Shown one piece after another: positions 17,185 through 24,630 of a stretch of DNA of 64,000 bases. The DNA is taken from NCBI GenBank assembly GCA_900544135.1, contig UQTU01000014.1:1-64000 (forward strand). Reading direction: 5' to 3'. The translations under genes and the position numbers were made by a program. How positions within the stretch are numbered: position 1 is the first letter of the stretch; each line of letters opens with the position of its first letter. Under the pieces are notes generated by a model. The model saw nothing but the letters and a program-made list of their open reading frames with translations, made no database searches and was not told the DNA's origin. This DNA is from an uncultured Collinsella sp. (GTDB lineage Bacteria > Actinomycetota > Coriobacteriia > Coriobacteriales > Coriobacteriaceae).

Positions 17185-17525
17185 GTTGCCTCGTTTCCCC
17201 CAAAACTAAAGCCACTAATGCAATTTATTAGATGAATATCTTAGTACTAACGTGACAGATGTAAACCACCGTCTGTCGATTGGCGACGCAGACGACATCT
17301 TTGGACAGATTTCGAACAGTATGTACTTCGGATTGAAACCGCCGCAGAACGTTTCACGAATGGCCGAAAAACTGTTTCACAAAACGCCGTCAAATTGTTT
17401 CATATAATATCGTAAATTTGTTTCACGAAATACCGTCAAATTGTGTCATGGTTTTTCGTCAAAATGTTTTACGCGCTGGTAAGATGCTATAAAACGAGAT
17501 GTTTCTTTGAATGGCGGGAAGTACG
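17185..17525. promoter_or_regulatory. AT-rich spacer with promoter of the ATPase gene
   Basis: A divergent spacer between the flavodoxin-like gene and the AAA_14 ATPase. The plus-strand promoter has TATAAA at 17488-17493. The 23-bp repeat array runs directly up to and into the -35 position. Confidence 0.5.
17351..17475 (+). repeat. Five and a half 23-bp tandem repeats
   Basis: Units start at 17351, 17374, 17397, 17420 and 17443, with a partial one at 17466. Consensus is about GTTTCACGAAATACCGTCAA followed by ATT. Each is exactly 23 bp with no spacers, so this is not CRISPR. The period is close to two helical turns, so a bound protein would sit on one face of the DNA. The array overlaps the -35 region of the downstream gene. 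Confidence 0.8.
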
Positions 17526-18791
17526 ATGACTAGGTATATGAGTAGATGTATCGATCGCTCAATCGAACGCGATCTTGGCATTTTTGGTGCCGTGCTCATT
17601 CAGGGACCGAAGTGGTGCGGAAAGACGACTACGGCCCAGCGATTCGCTGAATCATCGCTGTCTCTCTCCGACCCTGCCGGAGACTTTGCCGCACTGCAGC
17701 TTGCCAGGATCGATCCAGCTCAAGCAATAGTCGGCGCAACGCCGAGACTCATCGATGAGTGGCAGGAAGAGCCAAAACTGTGGGACGCGATACGTTTCGA
17801 ATGCGATCGTCGGACCGGTGAGCCAGGGCAGTTTTTGCTTACGGGGTCAGCAACACCAAACGACGCCGACCAACCGATGCACAGCGGCATCGGGCGCATA
17901 TCACGCTTGCGCATGGAAACAATGACTCTGGCCGAACTCGGGGTTTCCTCAGGGGCGGTCTCGCTCGAATCGCTGCTTAACGGATGCCCCATCAAAGCGG
18001 CACTTGGATCCATCAACGGCATCGCCGATATTGCCGATTTGCTATGTCGTGGTGGTTGGCCTCAGGCGGTTGGCAAGACGACTGCCGATGCAATGCGTAT
18101 ATCCGCTGCCTACATCGACGGTGTCTGCGAATCGGATGTTTCGAGGGTTGACGGCGTGAAGCGTGACCCGGAGAAAGTCAGAGCTCTTCTGTCTTCGCTT
18201 GCGCGCAACGAATCCACTCTTGCCGGCGAAAAGTCTCTTGAGAAAGACCTCGGCGGTGATGTATCGAGAAGTACGCTGCGGCGCTATACGGATGCCTTGC
18301 GCAGAATACACATCATCGATGATATCCCGGCTTGGCATCCGGCGCTCAGGTCTCCGGTAAAGCTGCGGCAAAGTGCGAAAAGGCACCTCGCCGACCCTTC
18401 GCTTGCCGTCGCACTGCTCGGAGCAAATCCGGAGTCATTGGCATCCGACCCGAAGACGCTGGGACTGCTCTTCGAATCCCTCGTCCTGCACGACCTTAAG
18501 GTCTATGCAGCCGCAAATGACTCATCGGTGTCCCACTACCATGACGCCGACGATCTCGAGGTCGATGCCGTTATACATAGGCGCGATGGAACTTGGATTG
18601 CCGTGGAAGTAAAACTCGGAAGTCCGCAGATCCCCGAGGCATCTGCAAACCTGCTTCGGCTCGAGCGCAAACTTGTCGAGCGTGGCGAGAGACCACCCGC
18701 GGCCAAGCTCATCGTCATCGGGTTCGGCATGCCGGCCCATACAACGCCCGAGGGCATTATCGTTGCCCCCGTTGACACACTCGCGCCCTAG
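17526..18791 (+). CDS. AAA_14/DUF4143 ATPase with PD-(D/E)xK-like C terminus
   Basis: 421 residues. The start MTRYMSRCIDRSIERDL matches the usual family N terminus and has GGGAAG just upstream, so the ATG at 17526 is preferred over 17511. Walker A is GPKWCGKTT. RLIDEWQEEPKLWDAIR is the Walker B/sensor block of the AAA_14 family, and LLTGSATP follows. The C-terminal DUF4143 part contains EVDAVIHRRDGTWIAVEVK, which fits a D-x(n)-ExK nuclease-like core. The biochemical role of this family is not established. The 23-bp repeat array upstream suggests tight, perhaps autogenous, control. It is probably accessory DNA, with AT-rich flanks and no operon partner. Confidence 0.8.
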   Translation: MTRYMSRCIDRSIERDLGIFGAVLIQGPKWCGKTTTAQRFAESSLSLSDPAGDFAALQLARIDPAQAIVGATPRLIDEWQEEPKLWDAIRFECDRRTGEPGQFLLTGSATPNDADQPMHSGIGRISRLRMETMTLAELGVSSGAVSLESLLNGCPIKAALGSINGIADIADLLCRGGWPQAVGKTTADAMRISAAYIDGVCESDVSRVDGVKRDPEKVRALLSSLARNESTLAGEKSLEKDLGGDVSRSTLRRYTDALRRIHIIDDIPAWHPALRSPVKLRQSAKRHLADPSLAVALLGANPESLASDPKTLGLLFESLVLHDLKVYAAANDSSVSHYHDADDLEVDAVIHRRDGTWIAVEVKLGSPQIPEASANLLRLERKLVERGERPPAAKLIVIGFGMPAHTTPEGIIVAPVDTLAP

Positions 18792-18819
18792 CGCTGCGTT
18801 ACATGCCCCACGGGCTTGC

Positions 18820-20679
18820 TCACTGGGCAAACTGGCTGCGGTAGAGCTCGGCATAGAAGCCGCCTGCCGTTAGCAGCTCGTCGTGCGTGCCGCGCTCGAT
18901 AATCTGGCCGTCGCGCATGACCAGAATGCAGTCGGCGTTGCGGATCGTCGACAGGCGGTGCGCCACCACAAAGCTTGTGCGACCGGCCATGAGCTCGTCG
19001 AATGCCGCCTGCACTTGCAGCTCGGTGCGCGTGTCGATACTCGAGGTCGCCTCGTCCAGCAGCAGAATCGCCGGGTCGGTGAGCATGACGCGCGCAATGC
19101 ACAGCAGCTGCTTTTGGCCCTGGCTAAACGTGCCGCCGTCCTCGCCGATGACCGTATCGTAGCCGCCTGGCAGCTGCACGATAAACTTGTGCGCATGCGC
19201 GCGCTTGGCCGCCTCGATAACCTGCTCGCGTGTGACATCGGGACAACCGTAGGCGATGTTTTCGGCCACGGTGCCCTCGAACAGCCAGGTATCTTGTAGC
19301 ACCATGCCAAAGGCGCGGCGCAGGCTCGCGCGCGTGTAGTCACGCGAAGACCGGCCATCGACCATGATGCGTCCGGCATCGATATCGTAAAACCGCAGCA
19401 GCAGGTTGATGAGCGTCGTCTTGCCACAGCCCGTGGGGCCAACAAGGGCAAAGCGCATGCCGGGCTTGGCCTCGATGCAGATATCCTGCAGCAGCTTGCG
19501 GTCGGGCACGTAGCTAAAGTCCACGTGCTCAAAGGCGACCTCGCCCTGCGGGGCGGCAAGCTCTACGGCGTCCGACGCGTCGGGCTCCTGCTCGCGCGCA
19601 TCGAGCAGCGCGAACATGCGGCGCGCCGAGGCGTACGCGGTCTGGATCTGCGTAATGACGTTGGTGACCTCGTTGAACGGCTTGGTGTACTGGTTGGCAT
19701 AGGACAGGAAGATCTGCACGCCGCCCACCGTGAGCGCCGCCGGCACGCCCGTGATCACGCCCACGCAGCCAATCACAGCGACCACGGCATAGATGATGTT
19801 ATTGATAAAGCGCGTACCGGGATTGGAAAGCGAGCCCATAAACTGCGCGCGCTCGCCCGCAGTGTAGAGCTCGGCATTGAGGGCATCGAAGCGCTGCTGG
19901 GCGTGCGGGCCGTAGGCGAAGGCGTCCACGAGCTTTTGCTCACCCACATACTCCTCGATATGGCCACCGAGCTGACCTTGGATGCGCTGCTGGGCCGTAA
20001 AGCTTTTATTGGAAAGCTTGGCGATGGCGCCGGCGGCAAAGATGGAAAGCGGCGTGACGAGCACCACCACGAGCGTCATGGCCAGGTTAATGGAGAGCAT
20101 AAACGCAAGCGTGCCCACGATGGTGATGACGCCGGTAAAGAGCTGGGTGAAGCCCTGCAGCAGACCGTCGCCCACCTGGTCGACATCGTTGACCACGCGG
20201 CTCATAAGGTCGCCGTGGGCATGGCTGTCGATAAAGCTGAGCGGCATACGGCTGAGCTTATCGCTCGCCTCCACGCGCATGTCGCGCACCGTCTCGTAGG
20301 ACAGGCGGTTGACGCAGTAGCCCTGGAGCCACTGGAAGGCCGCGGCACCTACCACGACGAGCGCGAGCTTGGTAACGAGCGGCAGCAGTGCGTCGAAGTC
20401 CACTCGACCCGCCGCGACGATGAGGTCGATGCCCTCGCCGATGAGAATAGGCGTGTAGAGCTGCAGAATCACCGAGATGGCGGCACTCACAAACGACGCC
20501 GTAAACGAGACGCGGTGCGGGCGAACATAGCCCAGCAGGCGGCGGGTCACCGCACCCACGGGATAGCGCTCGGGATCGCCGGGCTGGCGCGGACCGTCTC
20601 CCAGGTCGTTGAGGCTATCGTTACCAGACACGTTGGCCGTCATCGTGGCGACCGAACCGGAGGAAGTATACGGATTCAT
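18820..20679 (-). CDS. ABC exporter half-transporter, catalytic-site subunit
   Basis: 619 residues: six membrane helices (about 55-350) fused to an ATP-binding domain (about 385-619). Walker A is VGPTGCGKTT, the signature is SQGQKQ (YDTVIGEDGGTFSQGQKQLLC), Walker B is ILLLDEATSSIDT with an intact catalytic Glu, and the H-loop is VVAHRLSTI. It starts immediately after the TAA of the upstream partner. Together they form a heterodimeric type IV (LmrCD/TM287-288-like) exporter. The substrate is unknown, and multidrug or lipid export is inferred only from family. Confidence 0.9.
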   Translation of the reverse strand: MNPYTSSGSVATMTANVSGNDSLNDLGDGPRQPGDPERYPVGAVTRRLLGYVRPHRVSFTASFVSAAISVILQLYTPILIGEGIDLIVAAGRVDFDALLPLVTKLALVVVGAAAFQWLQGYCVNRLSYETVRDMRVEASDKLSRMPLSFIDSHAHGDLMSRVVNDVDQVGDGLLQGFTQLFTGVITIVGTLAFMLSINLAMTLVVVLVTPLSIFAAGAIAKLSNKSFTAQQRIQGQLGGHIEEYVGEQKLVDAFAYGPHAQQRFDALNAELYTAGERAQFMGSLSNPGTRFINNIIYAVVAVIGCVGVITGVPAALTVGGVQIFLSYANQYTKPFNEVTNVITQIQTAYASARRMFALLDAREQEPDASDAVELAAPQGEVAFEHVDFSYVPDRKLLQDICIEAKPGMRFALVGPTGCGKTTLINLLLRFYDIDAGRIMVDGRSSRDYTRASLRRAFGMVLQDTWLFEGTVAENIAYGCPDVTREQVIEAAKRAHAHKFIVQLPGGYDTVIGEDGGTFSQGQKQLLCIARVMLTDPAILLLDEATSSIDTRTELQVQAAFDELMAGRTSFVVAHRLSTIRNADCILVMRDGQIIERGTHDELLTAGGFYAELYRSQFAQ

Positions 20680-22536
20680 TTAGCAGCCCTCCTTTGAGCA
20701 AGTAGGCGCAGGGGCAGTCGGGGCGGGCGTGGGCGCCGTACTCCCCTGCTGGCCCTCGAGCTCCTCGCGGCGAAGCTGCGACTGGCAAATCTCGCGATAG
20801 AGCTGGCAGGTCGTGTACAGCTCGTCATGCGTGCCCAGGCCCGCAACCGAACCGTGGTCGAGTACGCAGATCATGTCGGCATCGCGCACGGTCGAGACGC
20901 GCTGGCTCACAATCACCGTAGTCAGCGGCAGCCCACCCTCGTCGGCACCGCGCATGCTTCGTTCGCGAATGGCATGGCGAAGCGCCGCGTCGGTCTTAAA
21001 GTCGAGCGCCGAGGCGGAGTCATCCATAATCAGAACCTGCGGAGAGCCCACCAGAGCGCGCGCGATGGTCAGGCGCTGGCGCTGACCACCGCTGAAGTTC
21101 TTGCCGCCCGCCTCGACCGGGGCATCGAGCCCCTGCGGCTTGTTGTGCACGAACTCGCTCGCCTGCGCCATGTCGAGTGCCGCCCAGAGCTCTTCGTCGG
21201 TCGCGGCTTCATCGCGCCAGGTCAGGTTGCTGCGGATGGTGCCGCTCACCAGCGACGCGCGCTGCGGAATGGTCGCAACCACACGGCGCAGCTGGTCGAG
21301 CGGCCAGGCGCGCACGTCGGCGCCCATCACGCTCACGCTGCCGGTGCTCGCATCGTACAGGCGCGGAATAAGCGAGACGAGTGTGGACTTGCCACTACCC
21401 GTGCCGCCGATAATGCCGAGCGTTTTGCCCACCGGCAGTTCCAGGGTCACATCGCTCACGGCATTTGCCGCGCCCGCGCCAAACGAAAAGCTCGCATGGT
21501 CAAAGCTCAGCGCGGGAACTGGAGTCGAGCCACCCGCCAGGTCGCTCGGCCCGGGCAGCGCGACCGGCTGGTTGCCCTCGTCGATGATGCTCGGCACGCA
21601 ATTAAGCACCTCGTTGATGCGCGACGCGCTGGCACTCGCCTTGGTAAAGACAACGACCAGGTTGGCCACGTAGACGATAGAGGTGAGGGTCTGCGTCATG
21701 TAGTTCACAAACGCCATGACTTGGCCCTGCGTGAGCTCACCCACGTTGACCTGGATGCCGCCCACCCACAGGATGGCGCACACGCCCAGGTTCATCATCA
21801 AAAACGTTACGGGGTTAAGGATCGACGAGAGCTTGCCCACCGCGATGGCGGTATGGGCCTGATCGTCGGCGGCTTGGGCAAAGCGCTCGCGCTCGTGGTC
21901 TTCGCGCACAAACGCACGGACCACGCGGGCGCCCGAAAGACCCTCGCGGCAAATGAGCGCGATGCGGTCGAGCTTTGCCTGCAACTGCTTGTAATACGGG
22001 ATGCAGCGCGCCATGACAAACCAAAACACCAAGCCGATGGCGGGCGTGCAAATCAAAAAGATCATGCCGAGCTTAAGGTCGATGGAAAGGGCCGCGACCA
22101 TGGAGCCCACGGCCAAGAAGGGCCAGCGGATGAGCATGCGTACGCCCAGCGCCACAGCGAGCTGCACCTGGTTAACGTCGTTGGTGATGCGTGTGATGAG
22201 CGACGGCGTACCAAAGCGGTCGAGCTCAGCGTAGCTCAGCTTGTTGATGTGCTCGTAGAGCGCGCCGCGAATGTCGGTGCCCATGCCCTGCGAGGTGAGC
22301 GCCGCCATCTTTTGGCAGACAAGCGTAAACGAGATGCCGATCACGGCCATGGCGGCAAGCAATACGCCGTAGTGGACGACAGCGTTCACATCGTGCACGC
22401 CGATGCCCTTATCGATCATCTGGGCAATCACCAGCGGCGTCAGCAGGTCAAAGACCACTTCGATCAGCTTGCACGCAGGGCCGATCACCATATAGCGGCG
22501 AAACTTTCCACCAAAACGCCTGAGCAGCTCAATCAT
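20680..22536 (-). CDS. ABC exporter half-transporter, degenerate-site subunit
   Basis: 618 residues from MIELLRRFGGKFRRYM. The ATG at 22536 has GGGGAG upstream, and a TTG at 22569 is less likely. Six membrane helices precede the ATP-binding domain: Walker A GGTGSGKST, signature FSGGQRQR, and Walker B VLIMDDSASALDF, where the catalytic Glu is Asp. A degenerate site in one partner is typical of heterodimeric exporters and supports pairing with the 18820-20679 product. The C-terminal tail is Pro/Ala/Thr-rich and ends CSKEGC. The neighbouring second pair at 31486-35230 shows the same division. Confidence 0.9.
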   Translation of the reverse strand: MIELLRRFGGKFRRYMVIGPACKLIEVVFDLLTPLVIAQMIDKGIGVHDVNAVVHYGVLLAAMAVIGISFTLVCQKMAALTSQGMGTDIRGALYEHINKLSYAELDRFGTPSLITRITNDVNQVQLAVALGVRMLIRWPFLAVGSMVAALSIDLKLGMIFLICTPAIGLVFWFVMARCIPYYKQLQAKLDRIALICREGLSGARVVRAFVREDHERERFAQAADDQAHTAIAVGKLSSILNPVTFLMMNLGVCAILWVGGIQVNVGELTQGQVMAFVNYMTQTLTSIVYVANLVVVFTKASASASRINEVLNCVPSIIDEGNQPVALPGPSDLAGGSTPVPALSFDHASFSFGAGAANAVSDVTLELPVGKTLGIIGGTGSGKSTLVSLIPRLYDASTGSVSVMGADVRAWPLDQLRRVVATIPQRASLVSGTIRSNLTWRDEAATDEELWAALDMAQASEFVHNKPQGLDAPVEAGGKNFSGGQRQRLTIARALVGSPQVLIMDDSASALDFKTDAALRHAIRERSMRGADEGGLPLTTVIVSQRVSTVRDADMICVLDHGSVAGLGTHDELYTTCQLYREICQSQLRREELEGQQGSTAPTPAPTAPAPTCSKEGC

Positions 22537-22693
22537 AAAAAGGCGCTCCCCATCATCATTCACACTCAATTCGAACCATGATAGTACGGTGAGCCCAAAA
22601 GAAGCGTAAACAACTCGTCATTTCTAATGGGATTCGGTTTCCAGAGAAGCGGAGGGGTGCGCATGCCCGGTCAGCGGCGCGCCAATCGCTTGG

Positions 22694-22699
22694 TATACT
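22694..22699 (+). promoter_or_regulatory. Possible -10 of the coiled-coil surface gene
   Basis: TATACT lies 51 bp before the ATG at 22750. No good -35 is visible. Confidence 0.35.
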
Positions 22700-22749
22700 T
22701 ACAGTAGTGCTACCAGCCGAGCCGCCGACCCTTGAAATGAGGTGCCGAG

Positions 22750-23731
22750 ATGAACGACATTCTCGCAAGAAGAGCAAGACGAGCAACTGTGGGCATCGCC
22801 CTTTCCGCGGCGCTTGTCGCGGGAATCGCCCCCCCCCGTAACGGCGATCGCGGCAGAAACCAGTTCCCCCACCGGTGCAGTTGCCTTGCAGACGGAAGAT
22901 GCGGCCGCCGCAAAAGAAAAAGCGTATGCAGCCATGCAGGAAGCGCTCAAAACCCTCGAGGCCGCAAAAGACGCCGCAAGTCCTGAGAAACTTGCGGTAA
23001 TCGATGATGACATTGCCGCTTTTCAAGAGATCTACGACATGGTGGTGACGGAAGCCGCCAAATGGAGGAAACCCCTTCCCGCCATGCAAGCGAACGTCGA
23101 TGCAGCCCAAGCCAAATACGATGAGGCCCACAACCGGACAAGCGGCCTTCAGGCAGAATTAAATAAGGCAATCGACGACGGAGCTTCTAACGAAACTATT
23201 AAGCAGTTGCGAAGTGAGATCATGTCGGCAGAAAGGCGAGAAAAATCTTGCGAAGATGATCTTCACCACTGCCAACGCCGGCTCGAAAGCCAGGAAAGAC
23301 AGGTTCAGCGTTTCGAAAGTGAGGCGGAGAAAGCCAAAGCCCACATCGATGAGGACGTAGCCAAGCGAGATGCGCTCCTCGACGATTTGGAAAAGGCGCA
23401 AGCGGCCTATGACGACGCCTGCAAGGCATACGAAGAGGCGAAAGCCGCGGCAGACAAGGTCACCTCGCCCGAGATAACGCAACCGACCGAGACGACGCCT
23501 CCCTCCAACTCGGCGCAACCCGCCGAACCGGCACCGCCCGCCAGCTCGCCCGCGACCGGCAAAGGCGCCACGCCGAGCTCCACCAAGCAAGCGAACGCGA
23601 GCAGCGGCAAGCCCGGCAAGCTCGCAAACACGGGCGACACAGCACCGAGCGCAATCGCACTCGCAGCAATCGCCGCCGCAGGACTCGGAATAACCGCCAC
23701 AGCCACACGCCGCCTCAAGAACTCAAGGTAG
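22750..23731 (+). CDS. Phase-variable-looking coiled-coil LAxTG surface protein (split at C9)
   Basis: The ATG at 22750 has GAGGTG six bases upstream and encodes a signal peptide (RRATVGIALSAALVAGIAP). The frame then enters nine C at 22829-22837 and fails, ending at 22986. Removing one C joins it exactly to the next frame (PPVTAIAAETSSPTG...), which stays open to 23731. The restored protein of about 326 residues has a cleavable signal (AIAA/ET), a long charged coiled coil (about residues 50-225, many Ala/Glu/Lys heptads), a Pro/Thr/Ser wall-spanning linker, and a C-terminal LANTGD motif with a hydrophobic tail and basic end. This is a wall-anchored stalk-like protein. The assembly shows the off state, unless the C count is a sequencing error. 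Confidence 0.8.
22829..22837 (+). repeat. Coding C9 tract causing frameshift
   Basis: Nine C at the end of the signal-peptide codons. C8 (or C11) would restore the reading frame of the downstream LAxTG protein, whereas C9 gives a truncated 78-codon product. Confidence 0.8.
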
Positions 23732-23776
23732 CTGCCAGCGGTTATTGTCTTCGCCAATCCACAAGCCCAGAAACAA

Positions 23777-23817
23777 AAAGAGGCCTGTTTCCCCAACCAA
23801 GGGAAACAGGCCTCTTT
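23777..23817. terminator. Bidirectional terminator
   Basis: AAAGAGGCCTGTTTCCC and GGGAAACAGGCCTCTTT are perfect 17-bp arms with a seven-base loop. It ends the coiled-coil surface gene on the plus strand and could stop minus-strand transcripts coming from the SRP RNA. Confidence 0.75.
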
Positions 23818-23953
23818 AACTACAAAAATTCAAGCAACAGCACCGCTGCCTCTTGAACCACGTAGCCACCGCGCTCCAGACAACGCCAGCGAGCAGCAAA
23901 AGGCACGGGATTAAATAATTCAGATAAATGTGACCCTTCAGGCGGTTTTGGTC

Positions 23954-24058
23954 GGCTACCCGCGAGTGCCGGCAGGGCGCTTGGTAGTCGAGCGATCCCG
24001 CAGGCGAAGCCGAGGACCAGCGAGACACCAAGCGCCCTGCCGGCACTCGCGGGTAGCC
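23954..24058. repeat. Long palindrome L, perfect 32-bp arms
   Basis: Arms at 23954-23985 and 24027-24058 are perfect inverted copies. The 41-bp core includes CCGCAGGCGAAGCCGAGGAC. It lies just downstream of the SRP RNA on the minus strand. The core matches that of palindrome K (28318-28438) if K's inner hairpin is removed. Confidence 0.8.
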
Positions 24059-24077
24059 GCGGCACCAAAAAACGCCT

Positions 24078-24180
24078 GCGCACTCGATGGATTCGGATGC
24101 CCGACAGAGGCTCCTTATGGCTGCTTCCTTCCGGACCTGACCAGATTCGGAACATGTCGTCATCCGAACCCATCGAACGC
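24078..24180 (-). ncRNA. ffs: Bacterial small SRP RNA (4.5S-type)
   Basis: On the minus strand the conserved apical loop CAGGTCCGGAAGGAAGCAG is present. It is enclosed by a long hairpin whose base pairs GATGGGTTCGGATG with CATCCGAATCCATC. Length is about 100 nt, as for the small bacterial SRP RNA that binds Ffh. Ends are judged from the stem and may be off by several bases. Confidence 0.93.
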
Positions 24181-24234
24181 GCTAGGCGCTCGATATATCT
24201 TACCTGCTCCCGCCCGCCACGGCAAGATAGCTAG

Positions 24235-24316
24235 TTTGGGACGGGGCTTTTTTGACTACTTTTTGACTGGTGGGGCATCAGGGTGGCGAAAGTAGTCAAG
24301 AAAGCCCTGTCCCAAA
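24235..24316. repeat. Palindrome J1
   Basis: Arms at 24235-24260 and 24291-24316 match over 26 bp with two mismatches (TTTGGGACGGGGCTT...GACTACT). The loop is 30 bases. Confidence 0.75.
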
Positions 24317-24336
24317 TAGACTGATCTGGTGCTGCG

Positions 24337-24495
24337 CCACGAAAAGGGCCTATCTACTACGTTTTGGTCACAGAGGTCGACCATAGCCGGCCTTTTCGAA
24401 AATCGGCAAGCCGTCTACCTGCAGTTTTAATTTCATAAAAACCGGAATGGTCGAGGTAGCTCGGTTAAACGTAGTAGATGGCCGCATTTCGTGGC
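24337..24495. repeat. Palindrome J2
   Basis: GCCACGAAAAGGGCC... at 24337 pairs with ...GGCCGCATTTCGTGGC ending at 24495 over about 30 bp with several mismatches. An inner pairing (CGACCATAGCCGG with CCGGAATGGTCG) extends the fold. Confidence 0.6.
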
Positions 24496-24548
24496 AAACG
24501 GTCCGACTCGAGACCCATGTCGACCAGCCTCGGTTGGCCATTCTCGAT

Positions 24549-24613
24549 GTTGCGGTGGAATAGTTCCTATTTTTGCTGCCTGAGCCGCCAAACAAGAACT
24601 ATTCCACCGCAAC
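24549..24613 (-). repeat. Palindrome J3, perfect 18-bp arms
   Basis: GTTGCGGTGGAATAGTTC (24549-24566) and its exact inverse (24596-24613), 17 bp after the stop of the TadA-glycerate kinase gene on the minus strand. Confidence 0.75.
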
Positions 24614-24630
24614 TTATAGGGAGATGGGTT

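Larger units (their letters stand above)
23732..24630. other. 899-bp region with SRP RNA and four long palindromes, no protein gene
   Basis: It holds a bidirectional terminator (23777-23817), long palindrome L (23954-24058), the SRP RNA (about 24078-24180), and palindromes J1-J3 (24235-24613). The open frames seen on either strand follow the palindromes and the RNA and look non-coding. Confidence 0.6.

Noticed and set aside
17351..17475. CRISPR array
   Set aside because: The 23-bp units are directly contiguous with no spacers, and no cas gene is near.
17511..17525. ATG at 17511 as start of the AAA_14 ATPase
   Set aside because: No ribosome site precedes it, and the next ATG at 17526 fits family N termini and has GGGAAG upstream.
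20827..22581. 584-codon open frame antisense to the ABC exporter gene
   Set aside because: Shadow of the exporter codons with no motifs of its own.
23816..24173. Small proteins encoded around the SRP RNA
   Set aside because: The frames follow the SRP RNA and palindrome L; the RNA itself explains the conservation.
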